Assembly: GCF_028657195.3 (NCBI RefSeq)
Contig: NZ_JANCPR020000012.1
Location: 62,001-126,000 of the forward strand
Origin: Streptomyces iconiensis
GTDB taxonomy: Bacteria; Actinomycetota; Actinomycetes; Streptomycetales; Streptomycetaceae
Direction: 5' to 3'
DNA length: 64,000 nt
Every line of letters starts with the position of its first letter. The stretch's first letter is position 1. Both the position numbers and the translations under genes were made by a program. The notes beneath the pieces are model-generated. The model was given only the letters and a program-made list of their open reading frames with translations. It did no database searches and was not told the DNA's origin. Shown here piece by piece: positions 52,510-61,470 of the stretch.

Positions 52510-52740
52510 TCAGCTGTCGAACTTCATCAACAGGCCGAGTACGACGATGACGGCGAACCACCCCAGAGCGACCACAACGGTGATCCGGTCGAGGTTACGC
52601 TCGGCGACCGAGGAACCACCGACGGACGACTGCATTCCGCCGCCGAACATGTCGGAGAGGCCGCCACCCTTCCCCTTGTGCATCAGCACCAGCAGCAGCA
52701 GGAGACCGCTGAAGACGATAAGGGCGATTGAGAACCCCAT
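52510..52740 (-). CDS. secG: SecG preprotein translocase subunit
   Basis: A 76-residue membrane protein with two helices (residues 3-22 and 52-72) joined by LMHKGKGGGLSDMFGGG, the SecG signature; it assists SecYE in protein export. ATG 52740 is the likely start; GTG 52746 is in frame. Its place between tpiA and the rbpA-type gene is conserved in actinomycetes. Confidence 0.92.
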   Translation of the reverse strand: MGFSIALIVFSGLLLLLVLMHKGKGGGLSDMFGGGMQSSVGGSSVAERNLDRITVVVALGWFAVIVVLGLLMKFDS

Positions 52741-52813
52741 GACCACGGCTGGACCAACTCTCTCGGATCGTGGCTGGACACTTACGGGTTACTGCGTAGA
52801 ACAAGCAACGTCA

Positions 52814-52842
52814 ACGGGGCCGGACCGCGGGCCCGGCCCCGT
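52814..52842 (-). terminator. Terminator of the gap-pgk-tpiA operon
   Basis: ACGGGGCCGG pairs with CCGGCCCCGT (52833-52842) around nine bases, downstream of tpiA and its repeat array and upstream of secG. Confidence 0.65.
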
Positions 52843-52893
52843 AAGACTACGACGAGCGACCGCCCGCCGTCACACGCGACCGTAACGACTACC

Positions 52894-53010
52894 GATCACG
52901 GCTGTGCTCGATGACGACTGTGCTTGATCACTGCCGTGCTCGTTCACTGATCACGGCTGTGCTAGTTCACTGATCACGGCTGTGTTTGATCACTGACTCA
53001 CTGATCACGG
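52894..53010. repeat. 23-bp tandem repeat array starting in the tpiA coding end
   Basis: Units of ACTGATCACGGCTGTGCT plus five bases repeat: complete copies at 52946-52968 and 52969-52991, diverged copies at 52894-52945, and a part copy at 53000-53010 that contains the last codons and stop of tpiA. Each unit carries the palindrome TGATCA. Confidence 0.85.
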
Positions 53011-53783
53011 AAGCGGACGATCTTGACGAACTCGTCCGTGTCCAGGGAAGCGCCGCCGACCAGGGCGCCGTCGATGTCGGGCTGCGCCATGATCTTGGCA
53101 ACGTTGCCCGACTTCACCGAACCGCCGTACTGGATGCGGATCTTGTCAGCGGTCTCCTGGTCGTACAGCTCGGCCAGGCGGGCGCGGATGGCGCCGCAGA
53201 CTTCCTGCGCGTCCTCCTCGCCGCAGACCTTGCCGGTACCGATGGCCCACACCGGCTCGTAGGCGACGACGAGCTCGGCGGCCGAAGCGCCGCTCACGCC
53301 CTCCAGCGCACCGTCGACCTGCGCCAGGGTGTGCGCGACCTGGTTGCCCTCCTCCCGTACGGCCAGTTCCTCGCCGACACAGAGGATCGGGGTGAGACCG
53401 TGCTGGAAGGCCGCCTTGATCTTGGCGTTGATCAGCGGCTCGTCCTCGCCGTGGTACTGGCGGCGCTCGGAGTGGCCGATGGTCACATAGGTGCACTTCA
53501 GCTTGGCCAGCATCGCAGCGGAGATCTCACCCGTGTAGGCACCCGAGTCGTGCGCCGAGACGTCCTGCGAGCCGTACTTGATCTTCAGCTTGTCGCCGTC
53601 GATCAGGGTCTGGACCGAGCGCAGGTCGGTGAAGGGCGGCAGGACCGCGACCTCCACGGCCTCGTGGTCCTTGTCCGTCAGCGCGAAGGCGAGCTTCTGG
53701 ACATGGGCGATGGCCTCAAGGTGGTTGAGGTTCATCTTCCAGTTGCCCGCCATCAGCGGGGTGCGGGTAGACGTTGTAGTCAT
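52998..53783 (-). CDS. tpiA: Triose-phosphate isomerase
   Basis: A 261-residue glycolytic barrel enzyme. GNWKMNLNH holds the N-terminal lysine, TIGHSERRQYHGE the catalytic His, and VVAYEPVWAIGTGKVC the catalytic Glu and flexible loop. ATG 53783 lies eight bases after the pgk stop. Its last codons (GAT CAG TGA) form the end unit of the downstream repeat array. Confidence 0.97.
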   Translation of the reverse strand: MTTTSTRTPLMAGNWKMNLNHLEAIAHVQKLAFALTDKDHEAVEVAVLPPFTDLRSVQTLIDGDKLKIKYGSQDVSAHDSGAYTGEISAAMLAKLKCTYVTIGHSERRQYHGEDEPLINAKIKAAFQHGLTPILCVGEELAVREEGNQVAHTLAQVDGALEGVSGASAAELVVAYEPVWAIGTGKVCGEEDAQEVCGAIRARLAELYDQETADKIRIQYGGSVKSGNVAKIMAQPDIDGALVGGASLDTDEFVKIVRFRDQ

Positions 53784-53791
53784 GAAAGAGG

Positions 53792-55003
53792 TCAGTCCTC
53801 CAGTGCGGCGAGGCCGGGAAGCGTCTTGCCTTCGAGGTACTCAAGGCTGGCGCCGCCACCGGTCGAAATGTGGCCGAATTCGTTCTCGTCGAAACCCAGT
53901 TGGCGTACGGCCGCTGCGCTGTCGCCGCCACCGACGACCGTGAACGCCGAGCTGTCGAGCAGGCCCTGCGCGACAGCCCTGGTGCCCTCGGCGTAGTCCG
54001 GGTGCTCGAAGACGCCCATCGGGCCGTTCCAGAAGATGGTGGCCGTGTCGGCGAGCTTCGCGGCGTAGAGCTTACGGCTCTCGGGGCCGATGTCCAGGCC
54101 CATGAGCCCGGCCGGGATCTCGTGGGCCGGTACCGTCGTCGGGTCCGAGGGCGCCTTGGTCTTCAGGTCGGGGAACCGCGCCGCGGCGACCACGTCCACC
54201 GGCAGCACGAACTCGACCCCCAGCTCCTTGGCGCGGTCGAGGTAGCCCCTGACCGTGTCCAGCTGGTCCTCCTGGAGCATGGAGCCGCCGACCTCGTAGC
54301 CCTCGGCCTTGAGGAACGTGTACACCATGCCGCCGCCGATGAGGATGCGTTCGGCCTTCGTCATCAGGTGGTCGATGACGCCGAGCTTGTCGGAGACCTT
54401 GGCACCCCCGAGCACGACGGCGTACGGCCGCTTCACGTCCTCGGTGAGCTTCTTGAGGACGCCGACCTCGGTGGCGATCAGATAGCCGGCGGCGTGCGGA
54501 AGCCGCGCCGGCAGGTCGTAGACCGAGGCGTGCTTGCGGTGCACGGCGCCGAAGCCGTCGCCGACATAACTGTCGGCGAGGCCCGCGAGTTCATCGGCGA
54601 ACCCGCCGCGCTCGGTGTCGTCCTTGCTCGTCTCACCGGCGTTGAAGCGGAGGTTCTCCAGCAGCGTGACCTCGCCCTCGCCCAAGGAGGCGACGGTGGC
54701 CTTCGCGCTGTCCCCCACGGTGTCGGTCGCGAACGCGACCGGCCTGCCGAGGAGTTCACCGAGCCGCTCGGCCACAGGCGCGAGCGAGAACTGCGGGTCG
54801 GGCGCGCCCTTGGGGCGGCCCAGGTGCGAGGCGACGACCACGCGCGCGCCGTTCTGCGCGAGCGTGGCGATCGTGGGGACGGCGGCACGGATACGGCCGT
54901 CGTCGGTGATGGTCTGCCCGTCGAGCGGGACGTTGAGATCGGCGCGGACGAAGACCCGCTTACCCGAAACACCTTCGGCGACGAGATCGTCGATCGTCTT
55001 CAT
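53792..55003 (-). CDS. pgk: Phosphoglycerate kinase
   Basis: A 403-residue kinase making ATP from 1,3-bisphosphoglycerate. KRVFVRADLNVPLDG, ASHLGRPKGAPD and LGGAKVSDKLGVI are standard, with GGGDSAAAVRQLG near the C terminus. ATG 55003 has AGGAG six bases upstream. Between gap and pgk. Confidence 0.97.
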   Translation of the reverse strand: MKTIDDLVAEGVSGKRVFVRADLNVPLDGQTITDDGRIRAAVPTIATLAQNGARVVVASHLGRPKGAPDPQFSLAPVAERLGELLGRPVAFATDTVGDSAKATVASLGEGEVTLLENLRFNAGETSKDDTERGGFADELAGLADSYVGDGFGAVHRKHASVYDLPARLPHAAGYLIATEVGVLKKLTEDVKRPYAVVLGGAKVSDKLGVIDHLMTKAERILIGGGMVYTFLKAEGYEVGGSMLQEDQLDTVRGYLDRAKELGVEFVLPVDVVAAARFPDLKTKAPSDPTTVPAHEIPAGLMGLDIGPESRKLYAAKLADTATIFWNGPMGVFEHPDYAEGTRAVAQGLLDSSAFTVVGGGDSAAAVRQLGFDENEFGHISTGGGASLEYLEGKTLPGLAALED

Positions 55004-55054
55004 GAATGCTCCTGCTTGGAAGTCCGGGGCACGCCCCGGGAGTCGCAGCATGCG

Positions 55055-55087
55055 GGCAGGGCTCGTGCGTCACGCACGAGCCCTGCC
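55055..55087 (-). other. Intercistronic hairpin between gap and pgk
   Basis: A perfect 15-bp stem (GGCAGGGCTCGTGCG with its complement, loop TCA) lies 22 bases beyond the gap stop. A smaller hairpin GGGGCACGCCCC follows. It may attenuate or mark an mRNA processing site, letting gap be expressed above pgk and tpiA. Confidence 0.65.
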
Positions 55088-55109
55088 GCTCACCTCGTGC
55101 TGTCCTGAG

Positions 55110-56114
55110 TCAGAGGCGGGCGCCGACGAAGGTGGTGAGGTCGACCAGACGGTTCGAGTAACCCCACTCGTTGTCGTACCAGCCGAGGATCTTGACCTGG
55201 TTGCCGTCGACCATCGTCAGCGAGGCGTCGAAGGTGCAGGAAGCGGGCTGGTTGACGATGTCCGAGGAGACGATCTGGTCCTCGGTGTACTCCACGATGC
55301 CCTGGAGCTGGCCCTCGGCCGCCTTCTTGAAGGCGGCGTTGACCTCGTCCTTGGTGGTCTCGCGCTTCAGCTCGATCACCAGGTCGGTGATCGACCCTGT
55401 GGGGACGGGCACGCGCATCGCGATGCCGTCCAGGCGGCCCTGGAGCTGCGGGAGGACCAGCGCCGTGGCCTTGGCCGCACCCGTGGTGGTCGGGATGATG
55501 TTCTCGGCGGCTGCACGCGCGCGACGCAGGTCCTTGTGCGGGAAGTCCAGGATGCGCTGGTCGTTGGTGTAGGCGTGCACGGTCGTCATCATGCCGCGCT
55601 CGATGCCGAAGTTCTCGTCCATGATCTTCGCCATCGGGGCCACACAGTTGGTGGTGCAGGAGGCGTTGGAGATCACGTCGTGCGCCGAGGGGTCGTACTT
55701 GTCCTCGTTGACGCCCATGACGACGGTGATGTCCTCGTTCTTGGCCGGGGCCGAGATGAGAACCTTCTTCGCGCCGGCGGCCAGGTGCTTGGCCGCGTCC
55801 TCGCGCTTGGTGAAGATGCCGGTGGACTCGATGACGATGTCGGCGCCCAGCTCGCCCCAGGGGAGCTTCGACGGGTCCTTCTCGGCCATCGTCCTGAAGG
55901 TCTGCTTGCCGACGCTGATCGTGTCGTCGGTGTGGCTGACCTCCTGCTTCAGACGACCCAAGATGGTGTCGTACTTGAGCAGGTGCACCAGAGTGGCGTT
56001 GTCGGTCAGGTCGTTGACACCGACGATCTCGATGTCCGCACCCTGGTCCAGCAGCGCGCGGAAGTAGTTACGACCGATGCGGCCAAAGCCGTTGATGCCT
56101 ACGCGGATCGTCAC
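55110..56114 (-). CDS. gap: Glyceraldehyde-3-phosphate dehydrogenase, type I
   Basis: A 334-residue NAD-dependent glycolytic enzyme. The N terminus TIRVGINGFGRIGRN binds NAD; the catalytic cysteine is in SNASCTTNCVAPMAK; WYDNEWGYSNRLVDL ends the protein. The GTG start at 56114 has GAGGAG nine bases upstream. First of gap-pgk-tpiA; whiA is 133 bases upstream on the same strand. Confidence 0.97.
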   Translation of the reverse strand: MTIRVGINGFGRIGRNYFRALLDQGADIEIVGVNDLTDNATLVHLLKYDTILGRLKQEVSHTDDTISVGKQTFRTMAEKDPSKLPWGELGADIVIESTGIFTKREDAAKHLAAGAKKVLISAPAKNEDITVVMGVNEDKYDPSAHDVISNASCTTNCVAPMAKIMDENFGIERGMMTTVHAYTNDQRILDFPHKDLRRARAAAENIIPTTTGAAKATALVLPQLQGRLDGIAMRVPVPTGSITDLVIELKRETTKDEVNAAFKKAAEGQLQGIVEYTEDQIVSSDIVNQPASCTFDASLTMVDGNQVKILGWYDNEWGYSNRLVDLTTFVGARL

Positions 56115-56135
56115 GAACCGATCTCCTCGCTAGGT

Positions 56136-56157
56136 ACGCCGGTGAGGACACCGGCGT
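56136..56157 (-). promoter_or_regulatory. Leader hairpin upstream of gap
   Basis: ACGCCGGTG-AGGA-CACCGGCGT, a perfect nine-base stem 21 bases before the gap start. It could be the whiA terminator or part of the gap leader. Confidence 0.5.
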
Positions 56158-56247
56158 GTGCTGTATGGGATGTCCCCGACCGAGTCCGACCCTACCTCTC
56201 CATCGAGGCGGGCCTCACATCGGCCGGGCGGGGGCCGGGCCGGAGCC

Positions 56248-57225
56248 TCAGCCGACCATCTCCTCCGTCAGATTGGACTCCGTACCCGGAATTCCCAGGT
56301 CCTGAGCCCGCTTGTCGGCCATGGCCAGCAGCCGCCTGATACGCCCCGCGACCGCGTCCTTGGTCAGCGGCGGGTCGGCGAGCGCACCCAGCTCCTCCAG
56401 TGAAGCCTGCTTGTGCTCCATCCGCAGCCTGCCGGCCGCCGCCAGGTGCTCGGGCACCTCGTCGGCCAGGATCTCCAGCGCCCGCTGCACCCGGGCGCCG
56501 GCTGCGACGGCGGCGCGGGCCGAGCGGCGGAGGTTGGCGTCGTCGAAGTTCGCGAGCCTGTTGGCCGTGGCCCGCACCTCGCGGCGCATCCGGCGCTCCT
56601 CCCAGGCCAGCACCGAGTCGTGTGCGCCCAGGCGGGTCAGCAGCGCGCCGATGGCGTCACCGTCCCGTACGACCACCCGGTCCACTCCGCGTACCTCACG
56701 GGCCTTGGCCGGGATCTGGAGCCTGCGCGCCGCGCCCACCAGGGCGAGCGCCGCCTCGGGCCCGGGGCAGGTGACCTCCAGGGAGGAGCTGCGGCCCGGC
56801 TCTGTGAGGGAGCCGTGGGCGAGGAAAGCGCCGCGCCAGGCGGCCTCCGCGTCGCAGGTGGCCCCCGAGACCACCTGCGGGGGCAGACCCCTGATCGGCC
56901 GCCCGCGCCCGTCGACCAGGCCGGTCTGGCGCGCGAGCTGGTCGCCGCCCGCGACCACCCGTACGACATAGCGGCTGTTGCGGCGCAGCCCGCTGGGCGC
57001 CATCACCACCAGGTCGGAGGCGTGGCCGAAGATCTCCAGGATGTCCTTGCGCAGCCGCCGGGCCGCGATGCCCGTGTCCAGCTCCGCCTCGATCACGATC
57101 CGCCCGCTCACCAGGTGGAGGCCACCCGCGAAGCGCAGGACCGACGAGACCTCTGACTTCCTGCAGCAGGTCCGGGTGACGGGCAGCCGAGAGATCTCGT
57201 CCTTCACCGCAGGCGTCATCGCCAT
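56248..57225 (-). CDS. whiA: WhiA sporulation regulator
   Basis: A 325-residue DNA-binding protein that, with WhiB, switches on cell-division genes for sporulation in Streptomyces. The N-terminal part is a degenerate LAGLIDADG homing-endonuclease fold (AMTPAVKDEISRLPVTRTCC onwards), and the C terminus is a helix-turn-helix (KQASLEELGALADPPLTKDA). ATG 57225 is the family start; it overlaps the 3' end of yvcK by ten bases, coupling the genes. Sequence agrees closely with known streptomycete WhiA. Confidence 0.97.
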   Translation of the reverse strand: MAMTPAVKDEISRLPVTRTCCRKSEVSSVLRFAGGLHLVSGRIVIEAELDTGIAARRLRKDILEIFGHASDLVVMAPSGLRRNSRYVVRVVAGGDQLARQTGLVDGRGRPIRGLPPQVVSGATCDAEAAWRGAFLAHGSLTEPGRSSSLEVTCPGPEAALALVGAARRLQIPAKAREVRGVDRVVVRDGDAIGALLTRLGAHDSVLAWEERRMRREVRATANRLANFDDANLRRSARAAVAAGARVQRALEILADEVPEHLAAAGRLRMEHKQASLEELGALADPPLTKDAVAGRIRRLLAMADKRAQDLGIPGTESNLTEEMVG

Positions 57226-58250
57226 GGGCCGATCCTTCCATGCATCCGAAAAATACGGTCGTACGCGGCGGCCAGCAGCTCCGGATCGTGCTTGGGGCCT
57301 CCCCCTGGCGCCGCTACGGGCGCCAGCTCGACCGTCCCGCCGAGCCGCTCGGCGGCCTCGCGTAGGGAGTCCTGGTCGGGCACGGCATCCTGATCGGCCA
57401 GCACCACGTCAAAGGCGAGTTTAGGTGCGTGTCGGGCCAAAACCTCCAAATGACGCTGCGGGGAAAAACCATCCGTTTCTCCGGGCTGCGGCGCCAGATT
57501 GAGCGAGAGCACCTTGCGGGCCTTGGTCTCGGTGAGCGCACCCAGCAGCTCGGGGACCAGCAGGTGCGGGATGACGGAGGAGAACCACGAGCCGGGGCCC
57601 AGCACCACCCAGTCCGCGTCCAGCACCGCGCGTACGGCCTCGGGAACCGCGGGCGGATCGTTCGGGACGAGGTGGACCTCCTGCACCTCGCCCGGCGTGA
57701 GCGCGACCGTGGCCTGGCCTCTGACCGTGGAGGTCTCCTCGGGGCGTGCGGGGTCGTGCCCGCGCACGCGGGCGCGCAGTTCCAGCGGTACGGCGGACAT
57801 CGGCAGCACCCTGCCGTGCGCGCCGAGCAGCTTGCCGACCAGGTCGAGTGCTTTCACATGGTCGCCGAGCTGCTCCCAGAGCGCGACGATCAGCAGATTG
57901 CCGACCGCGTGTTCGTGCAGCTCACCCTTGCTCTCGAAGCGGTGCTGGATGAGGTCGGCCCAGGTGCGGCCCCAGTCGTCGTCACCGCAGAGCGCGGCGA
58001 GCGCCTTACGCAGGTCGCCTGGCGGCAGTACGCCCAGCTCGTCGCGGAGCCGTCCGCTGGAGCCGCCGTCGTCGGCGACGGTCACCACGGCGGTGAGGTC
58101 GCCCGTGATACGGCGCAGCGCCGTGAGCGAGGCCGACAGGCCCATGCCGCCGCCGAGCGCGACGACCTTGGGCTGCTTGCCCGACGACCCGCGCAGCGCA
58201 CCGCGCGGGCCGACCAGGTGCCGGAGTGTCCTACGCGGCATATGGGTCAC
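57216..58250 (-). CDS. yvcK: YvcK/GlmR-type gluconeogenesis factor
   Basis: A 344-residue CofD-like protein that binds UDP-GlcNAc in relatives and links carbon metabolism to cell-wall precursor supply. VALGGGMGLSASLTALRRI and VTVADDGGSSGRLRDELG form the nucleotide-sugar site. GTG 58250 overlaps the rapZ stop by four bases; ATG 58241 is an alternative start. Between rapZ and whiA as in nearly all actinobacteria and Bacillus. Confidence 0.94.
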   Translation of the reverse strand: MTHMPRRTLRHLVGPRGALRGSSGKQPKVVALGGGMGLSASLTALRRITGDLTAVVTVADDGGSSGRLRDELGVLPPGDLRKALAALCGDDDWGRTWADLIQHRFESKGELHEHAVGNLLIVALWEQLGDHVKALDLVGKLLGAHGRVLPMSAVPLELRARVRGHDPARPEETSTVRGQATVALTPGEVQEVHLVPNDPPAVPEAVRAVLDADWVVLGPGSWFSSVIPHLLVPELLGALTETKARKVLSLNLAPQPGETDGFSPQRHLEVLARHAPKLAFDVVLADQDAVPDQDSLREAAERLGGTVELAPVAAPGGGPKHDPELLAAAYDRIFRMHGRIGPWR

Positions 58251-59248
58251 TCACGCCCCATGTCGCGGTGTACGACGACCGTCTCCACGCCCTCGTCGGA
58301 GAGCCTGCGGGCGAGCTTCTCCGACATGGCGACGCTGCGGTGCTTGCCGCCCGTACAGCCGACGGCGACGGTGACGTACCGCTTGCCTTCCCTGCGGTAT
58401 CCGGCGGCGATGAGCTGGAGCAGCTCGGTGTAGCGGTCGAGGAACTCCTTGGCGCCCGGCTGGTTGAAGACGTAGTTGGACACCTCCTCGCTGGTGCCGG
58501 TGTACGGGCGCAGCTCGGGGACCCAGTGGGGGTTGGGCAGGAAGCGGCAGTCGACGACGAGGTCGGCGTCGACGGGCAGGCCGTACTTGTATCCGAACGA
58601 CATGACCGTGGCGCGCAGTTCGGGCTCCTCGTCGCCGGCGAACTGGGCGTCGAGCTTCGCGCGCAGCTCGTGCACGTTGAGGCTGGAGGTGTCGATGACG
58701 AGGTCGGCGTCGCCGCGCAGCTCGCGCAGCAGATCGCGCTCCTCCGCGATGCCGTCCACGATGCGGCCGTCGCCCTGGAGGGGGTGCGGGCGGCGCACGG
58801 ACTCGAAGCGGCGTACGAGCGCTTCGTCGGAGGCCTCCAGATAGACGATCCGCCGCGCGACGTTGAAGGACGCGAGGTCGGCGAGGGAGCCCTTGAGGTT
58901 GTCGAAGAAGTTCCGCCCGCGCACGTCGACGACGACCGCGATACGCGCGACGTTCCCCTGCGACCTGGCGCCCAGCTCGACCATGGTGGGGATCAGCTCG
59001 GGTGGGAGGTTGTCGACGACGAACCAGCCGAGGTCTTCCAGACACTTGGCCGCTGTACTGCGGCCCGCGCCTGACATGCCGGAGATGATCACCAGCTCCG
59101 GGATCGTCGTGCCGTTCGCGCTCCCGGCGTCGGACTCCGCCTTGGGCGTACTCACCACTGCTCCGTCTCCGCGCTGCTCATGCTCCACGCTCGTGTCTTC
59201 CGTACTCGCGTGCCCGGTGCCCGTGTGCTCCGCACTCATACTGCTCAT
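58247..59248 (-). CDS. rapZ: RapZ-type nucleotide-binding protein
   Basis: A 333-residue P-loop protein; in enteric bacteria it is the RNase adapter controlling glmS via small RNAs, and its role in Streptomyces is not defined. Walker A is ISGMSGAGRSTAAKCLEDLG; FGYKYGLPVDADLVVDCRFL and VAVGCTGGKHRSVAMSEKLA are the family motifs. The first 45 residues are a variable Thr/Glu/Ser-rich extension. It follows uvrC by 39 bases. Confidence 0.94.
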   Translation of the reverse strand: MSSMSAEHTGTGHASTEDTSVEHEQRGDGAVVSTPKAESDAGSANGTTIPELVIISGMSGAGRSTAAKCLEDLGWFVVDNLPPELIPTMVELGARSQGNVARIAVVVDVRGRNFFDNLKGSLADLASFNVARRIVYLEASDEALVRRFESVRRPHPLQGDGRIVDGIAEERDLLRELRGDADLVIDTSSLNVHELRAKLDAQFAGDEEPELRATVMSFGYKYGLPVDADLVVDCRFLPNPHWVPELRPYTGTSEEVSNYVFNQPGAKEFLDRYTELLQLIAAGYRREGKRYVTVAVGCTGGKHRSVAMSEKLARRLSDEGVETVVVHRDMGRE

Positions 59249-59287
59249 CCCCCGTGGTCTCGCGTTCCGACACCGGATCTTCCGGTG

Positions 59288-61426
59288 TCACTCCTCTTCA
59301 ACGATCTCACCGGTCGAGGTATTCACCGCGGGGGCGGCCGGTGCACTCTGCGCGAGCGCAGCCGCGACGGTCTCCGCGGTCTTACGGCCCACGCCGGGGG
59401 CCTCCGCGATCTCCTCGACGGTGGCGGCGCGCAGTTTCTTGACCGAGCCGAAGTGCTTCAGCAGGGCCTTCTTACGGGTCTCGCCCAGGCCCTGCACCGC
59501 GTCCAGGGGGCTGGACCTGATCCGCTTGCCGCGCTTGCCGCGCTGATAGCGGATCGCGAACCTGTGGGCCTCGTCACGGACGCGCTGGAGCATGTAGAGC
59601 CCCTCGCTGGTGCGCGGCAGCACGACGGGGTCGCTCTCGCCCGGGACCCAGACCTCTTCCAGGCGCTTGGCGAGGCCGCAGACCGCCACGTCGTCGATGC
59701 CCAGCTCGTCCAGTGCCGCCTTCGCCGCCGCCACCTGTGGCTGGCCGCCGTCGACCACGATGAGCTGCGGCGGGTAGGCGAACTTCTTGGGGCGCCCTTC
59801 CTCGTCCCTGGTGGCGCCCTGTGCCGGGGGCAGCTCGCCGACGGGTCCGCTCTCCAGGTCACCGGCGAGTACCCCGCCCGCACCGTCCGTGAGGGCGCCT
59901 GCGGAGCCGAAGGACCCATGAGCCCCGTTGGACCCGCTGGACCCGTTGGGCTCCTGGGTCCCGTCGGTGCCCTCGGCCGCCTCGGGCCACTCGCCGGTCT
60001 TCTGCTTCTCCAGGAGATAGCGGCGGAAGCGGCGGCTGATGACCTCGTGCATCGCGCGGACGTCGTCCTGCCCGGCGAAGGACTTGATCTGGAAGCGGCG
60101 GTACTCGCTCTTGCGCGCCAGTCCGTCCTCGAAGACGACCATGGAAGCCACGACGTCGTCGCCCTGGAGGTGCGAGATGTCGAAGCACTCGATGCGCAGC
60201 GGAGCCGCGCCCAGGTCGAGGGCCTCGGCGATCTCCTCCAGCGCGCGGGAGCGGGTGGTGAGGTCGGAGGCGCGCTTCGTCTTGTGCAGCGCGAGTGCCT
60301 GCTGCGCGTTGCGGTGCACGGTCTCCATGAGGGCCCGCTTGTCGCCGCGCTGCGGGATGCGCAGGCTGACGTACGAACCGCGGCGCTCGGCCAGCCAGTC
60401 CGCTATGGGGCCCGCGGGGTCGGGCACGGCGGGGACCAGCACCTCCTTGGGCACTCCCCCGCTCCCCGCGCCCCGCTCGGCGTCGCCGTGCTCCTCGCCG
60501 TAGAGCTGCTGGAGCGCGTGCTCGACCAGCTCGGGGGTGCCGACCTCCTCGACCTTGTCGGTGACCCAGCCGCGCTGACCGCGCACGCGTCCGCCGCGCA
60601 CGTGGAAGATCTGGACGGCGGCCTCCAGTTCGTCCTCGGCGACGGCGATGAGGTCGGTGTCCGTCGCGTCGGTGAGCACCACGGCGTTCTTCTCCATCGC
60701 GCGCTTGAGCGCGTCGATGTCGTCGCGGAGCCTGGCCGCCTTCTCGTACTCCATGTCCTCGGCCGCCACCTGCATCTCGCGCTCCAGGCGGCGCAGATGG
60801 GAGCCGGTGTGTCCGGCCATGAAGTCGCAGAATTCCTCGGCCAGTTGGCGGTGGTCCTCGGGGCTGATCCGGCCGACGCAGGGCGCCGAGCACTTGCCGA
60901 TGTAGCCGAGCAGGCAGGGGCGGCCGATCTGGGCCGAGCGCTTGAAGACACCGGCGGAGCAGGTCCGTACGGGAAAGACGCGCAGCATCAGGTCGACGGT
61001 CTCGCGGATGGCCCACGCCTGCCCGTAGGGGCCGAAATACCGCACGCCCTTCTTCTTGGGGCCGCGCATGACCTGGACGCGGGGGTACTCCTCGTTCATC
61101 GTCACGGCGAGCGACGGATAGCTCTTGTCGTCGCGGTACTTGACGTTGAACCGGGGGTCGTACTCCTTGATCCACGTGTATTCGAGCTGGAGCGCCTCGA
61201 CCTCCGTGGAGACCACGGTCCACTCGACGGAGGCCGCTGTGGTCACCATGGTGCGGGTGCGGGGGTGCAGACTGGTCAGGTCCTGGAAGTAGTTGGCCAG
61301 TCGCTGGCGCAGGCTCTTGGCCTTGCCGACGTAGATCACCCGGCGGTGCTCATCACGGAAGCGGTAGACCCCGGGTGAGTCAGGGATCTCTCCCGGTCTG
61401 GGCCGATAGCTGGAGGGGTCTGCCAT
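59288..61426 (-). CDS. uvrC: UvrC, excinuclease ABC subunit C
   Basis: A 712-residue nucleotide-excision repair nuclease. The N-terminal GIY-YIG domain (GVYRFRDEHRRVIYVGKAKS), a Cys-rich segment (RPCLLGYIGKCSAPC), the UVR motif (about residue 215-245), the RNase-H-like endonuclease domain (FDISHLQGDD, VVDGGQPQV) and the helix-hairpin-helix end are in order. Between the halves of the second nuclease domain is a low-complexity Gly/Ser/Asn insert (about residues 480-520, NGSSGSNGAHGSFGSAG) not found in most UvrC. First gene of uvrC-rapZ-yvcK-whiA. Confidence 0.96.
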   Translation of the reverse strand: MADPSSYRPRPGEIPDSPGVYRFRDEHRRVIYVGKAKSLRQRLANYFQDLTSLHPRTRTMVTTAASVEWTVVSTEVEALQLEYTWIKEYDPRFNVKYRDDKSYPSLAVTMNEEYPRVQVMRGPKKKGVRYFGPYGQAWAIRETVDLMLRVFPVRTCSAGVFKRSAQIGRPCLLGYIGKCSAPCVGRISPEDHRQLAEEFCDFMAGHTGSHLRRLEREMQVAAEDMEYEKAARLRDDIDALKRAMEKNAVVLTDATDTDLIAVAEDELEAAVQIFHVRGGRVRGQRGWVTDKVEEVGTPELVEHALQQLYGEEHGDAERGAGSGGVPKEVLVPAVPDPAGPIADWLAERRGSYVSLRIPQRGDKRALMETVHRNAQQALALHKTKRASDLTTRSRALEEIAEALDLGAAPLRIECFDISHLQGDDVVASMVVFEDGLARKSEYRRFQIKSFAGQDDVRAMHEVISRRFRRYLLEKQKTGEWPEAAEGTDGTQEPNGSSGSNGAHGSFGSAGALTDGAGGVLAGDLESGPVGELPPAQGATRDEEGRPKKFAYPPQLIVVDGGQPQVAAAKAALDELGIDDVAVCGLAKRLEEVWVPGESDPVVLPRTSEGLYMLQRVRDEAHRFAIRYQRGKRGKRIRSSPLDAVQGLGETRKKALLKHFGSVKKLRAATVEEIAEAPGVGRKTAETVAAALAQSAPAAPAVNTSTGEIVEEE

Positions 61427-61470
61427 GACGGACAGCCTACTTGCGAGCGGTGACAGCGGTCAGCCGACGG

